Of a stretch of 64,000 bases of DNA, positions 51,787 through 60,673 are shown piece by piece; position 1 is the stretch's first letter, and every line of letters begins with the position of its first letter. The translations under genes and the position numbers were made by a program. The stretch is from Curtobacterium pusillum (GTDB lineage: Bacteria > Actinomycetota > Actinomycetes > Actinomycetales > Microbacteriaceae). The stretch is taken from positions 186,001 to 250,000 of the forward strand of contig NZ_VDZH01000005.1 in NCBI RefSeq assembly GCF_007673235.1, in the 5' to 3' direction. The notes beneath the pieces were generated by a model. That model saw only the letters and a list, made by a program, of their open reading frames with translations, did not search any database and had not been told where the DNA came from.

Positions 51787-53772
51787 CTACCGCGCGGCGA
51801 GCTCCGCGACGATCCCGTCACCGGGAGCGGCGTCGACGAGCTCCGCTTCGATCTCCGCGTGCTCGAGGATGCCCTCGATCTTGCGGCGACGGCTGCGCGG
51901 GACGATCGTCACGACCGTGCCCTCCTTGCCGGCACGACCCGTGCGGCCCGAGCGGTGCATGTACGCCTTGTAGTCGTCCGGGGCGTCGGCCTGCACGACC
52001 AGCGACACGTCGTCCACGTGGATGCCGCGGGCGGCGACGTCGGTCGCGACGAGCACGTTCACCCGGCCACTCGTGAGCAGCTGCAGGTTGCGCGTACGAC
52101 GGGACTGGTTCAGGTCGCCGTGGAGCGAGGTCGCGCGGATGCCGGCGTCCTCGAACTGGTCGGCCAGACGCTCGGCGTAGGCGCGGGTGCGGGCGAAGAC
52201 GATGGTCTTGCCCTCACCGGCGACCAGTTCCTCGAGGAGCTGGTCCTTCTGGCGCTGCTCGACCACGAGCACGCGGTGGTCGATCGTCGACGACGCCTGG
52301 TCCTCACCGGCGACCTCGTGGACGGACGGCTCGTGCAGGAACTCCTCGACGAGCGAGGCGACCTGCGCGTCGAGCGTCGCACTGAACAGGAGCTTCTGGG
52401 CGCGGTTGCCCTCCGGGGTGACCTCGGCAGTGGCGGAGAGGATCTCCTGCACCGGCTCGAGGAACCCGAGGTCGCACATGTGGTCGGCCTCGTCGAGCAC
52501 GGAGATGACGACCTCGCTGAGGTCGAGCTTCCCCTTGTTCATGAGGTCCTGCACGCGGCCCGGCGTCCCGACGATGATGTCGACGCCGCGCTGGAGCGCA
52601 CCCTCTTGACGGCCGTACGGGACACCGCCGTAGATCTGCGTCGTGAACAGGCCGACCGAGCGGGCGATCGGCTGCACCGTGCGGTCGATCTGCAGGGCGA
52701 GCTCACGGGTCGGCGCGAGGATGAGCGCACGCGGGGCGCGGCCCATCTTCCGCTTCGTGCCGCCGCCGTTCTCCATGAGCTTCTCGACGAGGGGCGCACC
52801 GAAGGCGATCGTCTTGCCGGAGCCCGTGCGGCCACGGCCGAGCACGTCCTTGCCGGCGAGCACGTCGGGGATCGTCGCCGCCTGGATCGGGAACGGGCTG
52901 CTGGCGCCGAGCTCCTGCAGGGCGCGGGAGATGTTGCCGCCGATGCCGAGGTCGCCGAAGGTCACGCCCTCGACGTCGGCCGCGACGGTGGCCTCGGCCT
53001 GGAGCTTCTCGAGCTTGACGTCGTCCGCGGGGACGAACGGCTTGCGCTCGGTGCGGTCGCGGTCGTCGCGGTCGAAGTTCCGACGGGGACGGTCGTCGCG
53101 GTCGAAGTTCCGACGCGGACGGTCGTCGTTGTCACGACGCGGAGCGCGGTCGTCACGATCGAACCGGCGCGGGGCACGCTCGTCACGGTCGAACCGACGC
53201 GGACGGTCGTCGTTGTCACGACGGGGAGCGCGGTCGTCACGGTCGAAGCGACGGGGAGCGCGGTCGTCACGATCGAAGTTGCGACGCGGACGGTCGTCGC
53301 CGTCACGACGCGGCGCACGGTCGTCACGATCGAACCGACGCGGCGCACGATCGTCGCGATCGAACCGACGCGGGGCGCGGTCGTCACGGTCGAACCGACG
53401 CGGGGCACGGTCGTCGCGGTCGAAGTTCCGACGCGGACGGTCGTCGCTGTCACGACGGGGAGCGCGGTCGTCACGGTCGAAGCGACGGGGAGCGCGGTCA
53501 TCACGGTCGAAGCGACGGCCGCCACGGTCGTCACGCTGCGGGCGGCTCTGGCCACCGTCGCGCGGCTCCCAGTTCGGACGGCTCGGGCGCTCGCCCTGCG
53601 ATGCGCGGCCGCGACGCTCCTCGGCGTCCCAACGCTGCTTCTGTCGGGGTGCCGACGGGTCGGCAGCGCGGAACCCGCGGTGCTTGCTGCTGCGTGCGGC
53701 GGGGGTGCCGTTCGGGTGACGGACACGGTCGGAGGCGCGATTGTCCGCGCCGCCCTTGTTGTACGGGGCCAT
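51787..53772 (-). CDS. DEAD-box ATP-dependent RNA helicase with RD-repeat N-terminus
   Basis: 661 residues. Residues 1-~240 are disordered, with about 17 imperfect 10-residue repeats of the form FDRDDRAPRR. The helicase core follows: Q-motif region FGDLGIGGNISRALQELG, Walker A GRGRTGSGKT, APTRELALQ, VLDEADHMCD (DEAD), SAT, IVFARTRAYAERLADQF, and HRSGRTGRAGKEG. No C-terminal extension. The charged repeats should bind RNA and may drive phase separation. It probably acts in ribosome assembly or mRNA turnover, with cold-induced control likely from a long leader. Confidence 0.92.
   Translation of the reverse strand: MAPYNKGGADNRASDRVRHPNGTPAARSSKHRGFRAADPSAPRQKQRWDAEERRGRASQGERPSRPNWEPRDGGQSRPQRDDRGGRRFDRDDRAPRRFDRDDRAPRRDSDDRPRRNFDRDDRAPRRFDRDDRAPRRFDRDDRAPRRFDRDDRAPRRDGDDRPRRNFDRDDRAPRRFDRDDRAPRRDNDDRPRRFDRDERAPRRFDRDDRAPRRDNDDRPRRNFDRDDRPRRNFDRDDRDRTERKPFVPADDVKLEKLQAEATVAADVEGVTFGDLGIGGNISRALQELGASSPFPIQAATIPDVLAGKDVLGRGRTGSGKTIAFGAPLVEKLMENGGGTKRKMGRAPRALILAPTRELALQIDRTVQPIARSVGLFTTQIYGGVPYGRQEGALQRGVDIIVGTPGRVQDLMNKGKLDLSEVVISVLDEADHMCDLGFLEPVQEILSATAEVTPEGNRAQKLLFSATLDAQVASLVEEFLHEPSVHEVAGEDQASSTIDHRVLVVEQRQKDQLLEELVAGEGKTIVFARTRAYAERLADQFEDAGIRATSLHGDLNQSRRTRNLQLLTSGRVNVLVATDVAARGIHVDDVSLVVQADAPDDYKAYMHRSGRTGRAGKEGTVVTIVPRSRRRKIEGILEHAEIEAELVDAAPGDGIVAELAAR
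53045..53525. repeat. 30-base coding tandem repeats in the helicase gene
   Basis: Imperfect 30-base units encode FDRDDRAPRR and variants (DSDDRPRRN, DNDDRPRRN). Copy number is likely to vary between strains through slippage. Confidence 0.8.
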
Positions 53773-53949
53773 GGCTACTTTCTCGGGGTGCAGACGTACC
53801 GCAGCGCCCGGCAGCGACATCGGCGGGGGCTGAATGCGGAGAGGGGGTTCTTCCCGTCGCGGATCGACGTGAATCCAGCCCTCGAGCAACACACACCCAA
53901 ACTTGAACTCCGTGATCGCAATGTCACGGCGTCGAAGGCCGACCGAGCG

Positions 53950-53955
53950 AGTCTA
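53950..53955 (-). promoter_or_regulatory. Putative -10 box of the helicase gene with a long leader
   Basis: TAGACT on the minus strand implies a 5' leader of about 170 bases before the ATG at 53772. The rest of the 269-base gap up to 54042 holds one GGAGGCACG arm (54018-54032) and nothing else I can name. Confidence 0.35.
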
Positions 53956-54041
53956 CGCGACCACGCGCCCTGATGCCAGCCCCGAGGCGGGCGCGCGGTG
54001 CGCGGTGGCGGCGATCCGTGCCTCCAGGCCGGCCGCCGCGG

Positions 54042-54896
54042 TCAGGACTCGGCGAGCCGCTGTCGCTGCTCGGCCACGTCGAAGTCCGCCGCGGGCCACG
54101 TGAGCTGCATGTCCTCGAGTGTGCGGAGGAGCAGCTGCTGGACGGCGAGCCGCGCGTACCACTTGCGGTTCGCGGGGATCACGTACCAGGGCGCACGCGA
54201 GGTCGAGGTGCGGTCGAAGACCGTCTGGTACGCCTCCTGGTAGTCGTCCCAGAGCAGCCGCTCGTCGATGTCGCCCGGGTTGAACTTCCAGTGCTTGTCG
54301 GGGCGGTCCAGGCGTTCGCCGAGCCGTTCACGCTGTTCGTCCTTCGAGATGTGCAGCATCACCTTGACGATGCTCGTGCCCTGCTCGGCGAGCCCGTCCT
54401 CGAAGTCGACGATCGCGCCGTAGCGGCGCTCGATCTCCTCCGGGGGTGCGAACGAGCGGACCTTCTGGATGAGGACGTCCTCGTAGTGCGAGCGGTCGAA
54501 CACGCCGAGCTGGCCTGCTCCCGGCAGCTGTCGTTCGATGCGCCAGAGGAAGTCGTGCTCGCGTTCCTCGGCGGTCGGGGCCTTGAAGCCGGCGTAGTGC
54601 ACGCCGTTCGGGTCCACCGCGCCGACCACGTGCGAGACGATCCCGCCCTTGCCGGCGGTGTCCATCGCCTGGAGCACGAGGAGCACCCGGCGCTGGTCTC
54701 CCGCGGTCGATGCCGCCCAGAGCCGCTCCTGCAGGGCGGACAGGCGGGACTCGCCTGCGGCGAGCGCCTCGAGGCCGTCGATCTTGCGGCCGGGGAACCC
54801 CGGGGTGCCGTCGGGGTCGACGCGGTCGAGGCGGAAGCCCTCCTCGACGCGGAGCAGCGGTTCGGGGTCGGCGTTCCAGGCCTTGCGACGGCTCAC
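54042..54896 (-). CDS. ppk2: Polyphosphate kinase 2 family (polyphosphate:nucleotide phosphotransferase)
   Basis: 284 residues from GTG at 54896 with GCAGGAGG upstream. Walker A-like LQAMDTAGKGGIVSHV, then GVHYAGFKAPTAEEREHDFLW, Walker B FDRSHYEDVLIQKV, and lid residues KDEQRERLGERLDRPDKHWKF-type. RAPWYVIPANRKWYARLAV is the C-terminal family signature. It uses polyphosphate to phosphorylate AMP or ADP; the class (I-III) cannot be fixed by eye. Single-domain. Confidence 0.92.
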   Translation of the reverse strand: MSRRKAWNADPEPLLRVEEGFRLDRVDPDGTPGFPGRKIDGLEALAAGESRLSALQERLWAASTAGDQRRVLLVLQAMDTAGKGGIVSHVVGAVDPNGVHYAGFKAPTAEEREHDFLWRIERQLPGAGQLGVFDRSHYEDVLIQKVRSFAPPEEIERRYGAIVDFEDGLAEQGTSIVKVMLHISKDEQRERLGERLDRPDKHWKFNPGDIDERLLWDDYQEAYQTVFDRTSTSRAPWYVIPANRKWYARLAVQQLLLRTLEDMQLTWPAADFDVAEQRQRLAES

Positions 54897-55046
54897 GGGT
54901 CCTCCTGCGGGGTCGTCTCTCATCCTGGCACCGTGGGGGCGGGTTCGCCCGGGGGCCTTTTTTCGTCCGTCGGGGTCGTCCGCTGGGTGGAGTGCGGCGC
55001 GTGGCCGTTCGTCCCACCGGTGGACGTCGGCGCGCGGAGGGCGAGT

Positions 55047-55052
55047 TACGGT
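55047..55052 (+). promoter_or_regulatory. Leaderless -10 box of the lipoprotein esterase gene
   Basis: TACGGT, 7 bases before the ATG at 55060. Confidence 0.5.
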
Positions 55053-55059
55053 GGACTCG

Positions 55060-56100
55060 ATGAGGTCAGGCCGTCGCACGTTGCTCGCGCTCGTCGCCGC
55101 GGTCGTGGCGCTCGGCGCGGTCGCGTCGTGCAGCGCGGACCCCGTCGGCGACGAGAACCGCACGGTCACCGCCGGCCCCGTCATCTACCCGCTGTCCCTG
55201 CGGTACCACGGCATCGACGTGGTCGCCGACGTGCCGTACGGGTCGGAGTCACTGCAGCGCCTCGACGTCTGCCTGCCCGCCGACAGCGCTCCGGACACCA
55301 CGACGACGCCGACCGCGACGGCCGTCCCCACACCCACGGCCTCTGCGTCGGCTTCGACTCCGGCGAACCCGGGTGCACTCGCCGAGGCAGCCAGCGGCAC
55401 CCGTCCCGCCGTGCTCATGATCCACGGCGGCAGCTGGTCGCACGGCGACAAGGCGACGGCGGCGTACCGGTCGGTGTGCAAGTACCTCGCCTCCGAGGGG
55501 TTCGTCACGTTCAACGTCGACTACCGCCTCGCGCCGACCGACCCGTTCCCGGCCGGGCTCGACGACGTCCGCCGGGCGCTCGACTTCGTGTTCCGTCCGA
55601 CGACGCTGTCGACCTACGACGTGGACAGCAAGCGGGTCGGGGTGTTCGGGGGCAGCGCCGGCGGGAACCTCGCCGCGATGCTCGCCGTCACCGACCACGA
55701 CTCGACCGCGTACGCCGAGGGCGACCGGATCCGTGCCGTCGTCGACCTGAGCGGGCCGACGAACCTGACCTCGCGGTCGACCCGGGCGGACGGGGTCTCG
55801 GCGTCGTTCCAGCGGAAGCAGTTGCTGTACCTCGGGTGCCGGACCTACGCGAACTGTCCGGCGGCGACCCGGGCATCGCCGGAGTACCACGTGACCTCGG
55901 ACACGGCGCCGTTCTTCATCGGGCACTCCACGGACGAGTTCATCCCGCTGTGGGAGTCGCAGGAGTTCGCGGCGACCCTGCGGAAGCACGACGTGCCGGT
56001 GACGTTCGTGGCCGTGGAGGGGTCGGCGCACTCGATCGCGCAGCTCGACGAGGCGATGAGCAAGCGCGTGGCGACGTTCCTGCGGGGGCACTTGGGCTGA
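55060..56100 (+). CDS. Alpha/beta hydrolase (esterase) lipoprotein
   Basis: 346 residues. MRSGRRTLLALVAAVVALGA leads to lipobox VASC, so it is anchored outside. A Thr/Ala/Pro-rich linker interrupts the first part (TTTPTATAVPTPTASASAS). Catalytic features are LMIHGGSWSHGD, VFGGSAGGNLAAM (nucleophile Ser), IGHSTDEFIP (acid) and EGSAHSIAQ (His). It resembles BD-FAE/hormone-sensitive-lipase-type esterases. Substrate unknown. Confidence 0.85.
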   Translation: MRSGRRTLLALVAAVVALGAVASCSADPVGDENRTVTAGPVIYPLSLRYHGIDVVADVPYGSESLQRLDVCLPADSAPDTTTTPTATAVPTPTASASASTPANPGALAEAASGTRPAVLMIHGGSWSHGDKATAAYRSVCKYLASEGFVTFNVDYRLAPTDPFPAGLDDVRRALDFVFRPTTLSTYDVDSKRVGVFGGSAGGNLAAMLAVTDHDSTAYAEGDRIRAVVDLSGPTNLTSRSTRADGVSASFQRKQLLYLGCRTYANCPAATRASPEYHVTSDTAPFFIGHSTDEFIPLWESQEFAATLRKHDVPVTFVAVEGSAHSIAQLDEAMSKRVATFLRGHLG

Positions 56101-56129
56101 GCCGGCGGCGGGGCAGGGGCCCGTGGCTC

Positions 56130-56201
56130 CCCGAGTTTCGCGGTCAGCGACAGTTCTCGGGCGCCGGGGCACGAGAAGTGTCGCTCAGCCCGAAACTCGG
56201 G
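56130..56201. repeat. 72-base palindromic interspersed element, copy B
   Basis: Same length and ends as copy A (42084-42155), but better preserved as a palindrome: CCCGAGTTTCG at the left pairs with CGAAACTCGGG at the right, with AGCGACA/TGTCGCT and TTCTCG/CGAGAA inside. It lies in the gap after the esterase gene. Confidence 0.75.
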
Positions 56202-56235
56202 CGGACGAGCGAGCGGGCCCACGGCGGGCGCGGGC

Positions 56236-56295
56236 GCGGGCGTGCCCCGGGCGGGTGGCACCCGGAGTCGGGACTGCCGCCCGGGGCACGCCCGC
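56236..56295 (+). terminator. 19-base perfect stem before the gene at 56310
   Basis: Arms 56236-56254 and 56277-56295 are exact reverse complements around a 22-base loop. It is either the terminator of the esterase gene or an attenuator; it ends only 14 bases before the next start codon. Confidence 0.6.
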
Positions 56296-56309
56296 AGCAG
56301 ACTTTCGGG

Positions 56310-56606
56310 GTGACCGACACCTCGACCCGCCCTGCCCGCGACACCGCCACCCGCTGGGAGCGGCACTCGTCGCTGCAGACGTTCGCCGAGCTCCTGCTCG
56401 GGCTGTCGTTCGCCGCTGCCGTCGCGTTCGGTGGGTACGCAGCCGTGACGGGTCGGATGACCGTGCTGTCGCAGGGCGCCGGCGTCGTGTTCCTCGTGAC
56501 GCTGACGTGCGTGCTCGTGTCGTGGTTCCGCGCCGTCGAGCGTGAGGAAGCCCCGACCGCGCCGGTCAACCCGATCGCGGCCGTCGACGCCGAGTACCGC
56601 CGCTAG
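56310..56606 (+). CDS. Small two-span membrane protein (98 aa)
   Basis: GTG at 56310. A polar start (TDTSTRPARDTATRWERHSS) is followed by two hydrophobic spans (FAELLLGLSFAAAVAFGGYA and VLSQGAGVVFLVTLTCVLVS) and a charged tail. No recognisable family. Its stop overlaps the convergent RND gene stop through CTAG (56603-56606). Confidence 0.6.
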   Translation: MTDTSTRPARDTATRWERHSSLQTFAELLLGLSFAAAVAFGGYAAVTGRMTVLSQGAGVVFLVTLTCVLVSWFRAVEREEAPTAPVNPIAAVDAEYRR

Positions 56607-59600
56607 CCCTCCGCCGTCGCCGCCGCATCCTCCGCAGCAGTCCCAGCCGCTGCGCGCCGGTCGGCCCGACGTTCGCGCGCCCGCTCGACGACGAAGTAGA
56701 GCGCCGGCAGCACCACGAGGGTGAGCAGCGTCGACGACACCAAACCGCCGATGACGACGAGCGCCAGCGGCTGCGAGATGAAGCCCGACTTGCCGGTGAG
56801 TCCGATCGCCATCGGGACGAGCGCGAAGATCGTCGCGAGTGCTGTCATCAGGATCGGGCGGAGGCGCCGTGTGGCTCCCTCGACCAGGGCGTCGCGGACG
56901 CGGAGCCCTCGTCGCCGGTACTGGTTGACGAGGTCGATGAGCACGATGGCGTTCGTCACGACGATGCCCACGAGCATGAGGACACCGATCAGCGACGCGA
57001 CCCCGAGCGGGATGCCCGACACGATCTGCAGCAAGATCGCCCCGGTCGCGGCGAACGGCACCGAGACGAGCAGCAGGAGCGGCTGGAGCAGGCTGCGGAA
57101 CGTCGCCACCATCACCACGTAGACGATGAGGATCGCGATCAGCGCCGCGAGCAGCAGCTGGCTGAACGCCGACGACTGGCTCGAGGCCACGCCGCCGATC
57201 GTCGCCGAGGCACCCCTCGGCAGGTCGAGCCCGTCCACCGCGGTGGTGACGGCCTGCACCGCCGCACCCAGGTTCGTGGCGTCCGGCGTGACGGTGATGG
57301 TCGCGGTGCGGACGGCGTCCGAGGTGGTGACGGTGGTCGGCCCCTCGGCCCGTTCGACGGTCGCGACGTCGGACAGAGGGACAGCCCCGGTCGACGTCGG
57401 GATCGACAGGCTCCGCAGCGCGGCCGTGGTCGTCGGCGGCTCCGGGTCGGCGATGTACACGTCGAGCGAGGCGTCGTCGATCTCCACCGTGCCGGTGTCC
57501 AGCGGCGAGACGGCCGCGGCGACGATCCCGCCGACCTGCGTCTCGGTGAGGCCGAGCGCCGCCGCCTTCGACCGGTCGACCCGGACGGCGAGGTACGGCT
57601 CCGCCGAGGACAGGTTGCTCGACGCCCCGGTGGTGTGGTCGACCTTGCGCATCTCGCGCAGGACCTGGTCCGCCGCGGTCCGGAGTTGGTCCTGGGTCGG
57701 CGCCGTGACGTCCACCTCGATGTCGCTGCTCCCGCCGAAGCCGCCGCCCGCCGACGAGACCGTGACGTCACCGGCACCCTCGAGCGCATTCAGCCGCTTC
57801 CGGGTGTCCGACTGGATGCGGTCCTGGTCGGCGTCGGCGTCCGTCGTCACGGCGTACTGGATCGATGCGGAGGCACCGCCGCCGAACGCCGCCTGGATGG
57901 ACTGCCCGCTCGTGCCGATGGTCGTCTGCACCGTGTCGACGCCGTCCACGTCACGCAGCTGCCGTTCGACCTTCCGGGCCTCGTCGGACTGCACGTCGAG
58001 GCTGGTGCCCGGGTCGAGGTCCTGCGTCACCGTGAACGTGTTCTGCCCGGAGTCGCCGAGGTAGTTCGTCTTGACGAAGGGCAGCGCTGCCGCGGTGCCG
58101 CCCAGGACGACGACCGCCAGGATCAACACCGTCCACGGGGTCCGGAGCACCCACCGGAGGACAGGCTGGTAGCCCCGGCGCAGGCGGTCGGGAGCGGAGG
58201 CGTCGTGCAGGTCGGCTGCGGAGGCGAGTGCTCCCGTCGTCGCGGAGCGGCCTGGAGGCGCGGTGTCGGTGGGTGCGTCGGCTGCGGCTGACGGGGTGGT
58301 CGCGCCGGCGTGCTTGTGCGGCTTCGGCGCGCGCAGGAACCAGTACGCGAGCACGGGCACGATCGTCAGCGACACGAGCAGCGAGGCGACGAGCGCCATC
58401 GTGACGGTCAGGGCGAACGGCCGGAAGAGCTCGCCGACGAGCTCGGCCACGAACGCCACCGGCAGGAACACGACGACCGTGGTCACCGTCGACGCCGTCA
58501 CGGCACCGGCGACCTCGCGCACGCCGTCGAGCACCGCCTGCCGTCGGTCGACGCCGGGTTGCAGGTGCCGCTTGATGTTCTCGATCACGACGATCGAGTC
58601 GTCGACGACTCGGCCGATGGCGATCGTGAGCGCCGCGAGGGTGATGATGTTCAGCGTGTAGTCCGCTGCCCGCATGCCGATCGCCGCGAGGAGCACCGAC
58701 GTCGGGATCGAGATCGCGGTGACGATCGTGGACCGGACGGACAGCAGGAACAGCAGGATCACGACCACGGCGAACCCGAGGCCGAGCAGGCCTTCCTCGG
58801 CGAGGGAGTCGATCGACTGCTGGATGTACGGCGCCTGGTCGAACACCACGGTGATCTTCGGGTCACCGGTGATCTTCTTCTCGATCTCGGGCAGGGCGTC
58901 CCGCACGGTCGTCGAGACGTCGACGGTGTTGGCCTCTTGCGTCTTCGTGATCGCGATCGTCAGGGCCCGCTCGCCGTCGACGCGGCTGATCGAGGTGCGC
59001 GGGGACTCCTGGATCGCGACCTTCGCGACGTCGCCGATGGTCGCCGCCGAGGTCCCGCCCGTGAGCGGCAGCGCCTCGATGTCGTCGAGGGAGGCGATCC
59101 GCTGCCCGGTCTGCACCGAGAGCGTCGTGCCGTCCTGCGTGATCGTGCCGCCGGGGATGAGCGTGCCGTTGTCGTCGAGGGCGTCCGAGATGGCGGTCTG
59201 CGACAGCCCCCGTGCGGCGAGCGCCGCGCGGTCCGGGGTGATCACGACGCGTCGGCCGGGGTTGCCGAAGACGTCCGCCTCGCGCACGCCGTCGAGCTTC
59301 TCGAGGTCGGGGATCGCGGTGGCGTTCAAGCGGTCGACGAGCTGTTCCTGGTCGCCGGTCGCCGAGACCGCGAGCTGGATGACCGGTAGGTCGTCGAAGG
59401 ACCCGGTGACGATCTGCGTCTGGACCGAGTCGGGCAGCGACAGTGCGTTGACGACGGTCTGGATCTTGTCCTCAGCGCTGGCGAGGTTCGATCCGTAGGC
59501 GAACTCGGCGGAGACGACGCTCTGGCCGGTGGACGACGTCGCCGTCGTGGACTCGAGGTCCGGCACCGCCTGGATCCCCTGCTCGATCTTCGTCGAGACG

Positions 59601-59788
59601 TCGTTCGACACGACTTCCGGTGTGGCACCGGGGTAGGCGCTGACGATCGCGATCTGCGGGAACTGGACGCTCGGGATGAGCTCCTGCTTGAGGCTCGTCA
59701 GCGCGATGCCGCCGAACACCGCGACGACGACGGTGACGAGCGCGATGAGGGCCCGGTTGCGGAGACTGAAGACCGAGAGGAGGTGCAC
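56603..59788 (-). CDS. RND-family efflux permease (HAE1/AcrB-like)
   Basis: 1061 residues, full RND length. Start GTG at 59788 with AAGGA upstream. N-terminus LSVFSLRNRALIALVTVVVAVF, then YPGATPEVVSNDVSTKIEQG (porter domain PN1), and the proton-relay aspartates in AIGRVVDDSIVVIENIK of TM4. A cytoplasmic loop in the middle (~60 residues, His/Ala/Pro-rich) contains a GGAGGCGCG element read as APPGRSATTG. Related to SwrC-type pumps of Gram-positives. No membrane-fusion or outer-membrane partner gene is adjacent. Confidence 0.92.
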   Translation of the reverse strand: MHLLSVFSLRNRALIALVTVVVAVFGGIALTSLKQELIPSVQFPQIAIVSAYPGATPEVVSNDVSTKIEQGIQAVPDLESTTATSSTGQSVVSAEFAYGSNLASAEDKIQTVVNALSLPDSVQTQIVTGSFDDLPVIQLAVSATGDQEQLVDRLNATAIPDLEKLDGVREADVFGNPGRRVVITPDRAALAARGLSQTAISDALDDNGTLIPGGTITQDGTTLSVQTGQRIASLDDIEALPLTGGTSAATIGDVAKVAIQESPRTSISRVDGERALTIAITKTQEANTVDVSTTVRDALPEIEKKITGDPKITVVFDQAPYIQQSIDSLAEEGLLGLGFAVVVILLFLLSVRSTIVTAISIPTSVLLAAIGMRAADYTLNIITLAALTIAIGRVVDDSIVVIENIKRHLQPGVDRRQAVLDGVREVAGAVTASTVTTVVVFLPVAFVAELVGELFRPFALTVTMALVASLLVSLTIVPVLAYWFLRAPKPHKHAGATTPSAAADAPTDTAPPGRSATTGALASAADLHDASAPDRLRRGYQPVLRWVLRTPWTVLILAVVVLGGTAAALPFVKTNYLGDSGQNTFTVTQDLDPGTSLDVQSDEARKVERQLRDVDGVDTVQTTIGTSGQSIQAAFGGGASASIQYAVTTDADADQDRIQSDTRKRLNALEGAGDVTVSSAGGGFGGSSDIEVDVTAPTQDQLRTAADQVLREMRKVDHTTGASSNLSSAEPYLAVRVDRSKAAALGLTETQVGGIVAAAVSPLDTGTVEIDDASLDVYIADPEPPTTTAALRSLSIPTSTGAVPLSDVATVERAEGPTTVTTSDAVRTATITVTPDATNLGAAVQAVTTAVDGLDLPRGASATIGGVASSQSSAFSQLLLAALIAILIVYVVMVATFRSLLQPLLLLVSVPFAATGAILLQIVSGIPLGVASLIGVLMLVGIVVTNAIVLIDLVNQYRRRGLRVRDALVEGATRRLRPILMTALATIFALVPMAIGLTGKSGFISQPLALVVIGGLVSSTLLTLVVLPALYFVVERARERRADRRAAAGTAAEDAAATAEG

Positions 59789-59881
59789 GCTCCGATCCTT
59801 GCAGGACCCACCCGTGCGTGGACGCGATCACCGCGATCCGTGGAGAACCCAGGACGGACGAGTCCCTGTTGAGGACCGACC

Positions 59882-60544
59882 TCAGCCTCCCAGCGCCAGG
59901 TACACCCCGAGCACCCCGACCGTGCCGAGGACCCCGACCCCGAGCGCCAGGACCCGGCCGAGCGGGTCACGGGCGGTCAGGACGGCCACCGCGAGGAGCA
60001 CCACCCCGACGACGATCTCGACCACCCAGGTCACCGGCCCGGTGGTGTCGGCGACCTGGAGTAGTGCCCGGACGCCCTCGCCGACGAGCACCGCCGCGGT
60101 CGCACCGAGTGCTGCGCCGCGCCACCGCACGTTCGGAGAACGGACGGCCACGGCGACGGCCCCGGCGAGCACCCCCGCGGGGATCCCCATGAGGACCCAG
60201 AAGTTCGTGATGGACAGGAAGTCCGGGAAGCCCCGGAGGTTCGTCGTCGCCCAGTACCCCACGTGCATGAGCTCGAGCAGGACCACACCGAGGAGCATCG
60301 CGAGCGGCAGCGCCACCCGGCCCGCACGGACGCCGGCGAGCATGCACAGCAACGCGGCGACGACGAACCACGGCCCGGCGGAGTTCGAGACGGTCGACAG
60401 CCCGGGGACCGCCTGGCCGAACGAGGTCAGCACGCCGGCGAGCAGCGAGCCGGTCAGCGCCATCGTGACGCGGGCAGCCGGGGGCACCGCCGCGCACGCG
60501 ACGCGCTCCGGAGCCGTGGCCGTCGCCTTCATGGTCGTGTCCAT
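59882..60544 (-). CDS. Multispan membrane protein, DUF6518-like (220 aa)
   Basis: ATG at 60544 with GGGAG upstream. About 6 hydrophobic spans: LTGSLLAGVLTSFGQAVPGL, GPWFVVAALLCMLAGV, ALPLAMLLGVVLLELMHVGY and others. The first span with GQ-xxP and SNSAGPWF resembles DUF6518; that match is from memory. No catalytic motif is visible. The gap to the MocR gene is GC-rich with CGCGCACCC repeats and a small hairpin (CCGTCA/TGACGG). Confidence 0.65.
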   Translation of the reverse strand: MDTTMKATATAPERVACAAVPPAARVTMALTGSLLAGVLTSFGQAVPGLSTVSNSAGPWFVVAALLCMLAGVRAGRVALPLAMLLGVVLLELMHVGYWATTNLRGFPDFLSITNFWVLMGIPAGVLAGAVAVAVRSPNVRWRGAALGATAAVLVGEGVRALLQVADTTGPVTWVVEIVVGVVLLAVAVLTARDPLGRVLALGVGVLGTVGVLGVYLALGG

Positions 60545-60673
60545 GCGACAAGACTCCCGTGCCGACCGGCCGGACCACATCACCCCACGGAGCGAGATGC
60601 ACGCCCCGCCGTCACCCCACAGGATGACGGGCCGCCCACACGCGCGCACCCGCACCCGCGCGCACCCGCGCGC

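Noticed and set aside
53045-53525. Regular ~30-base repeats resembling a CRISPR array
   Set aside because: The repeats are contiguous, in frame and encode the FDRDDRAPRR tail of the RNA helicase; there are no spacers and no cas genes.
56603-59788. MMPL-type mycobacterial lipid transporter
   Set aside because: TM4 has the HAE1-type GRVVDDSIVVIEN motif and the length and domain order of AcrB-like pumps, not those of MmpL.
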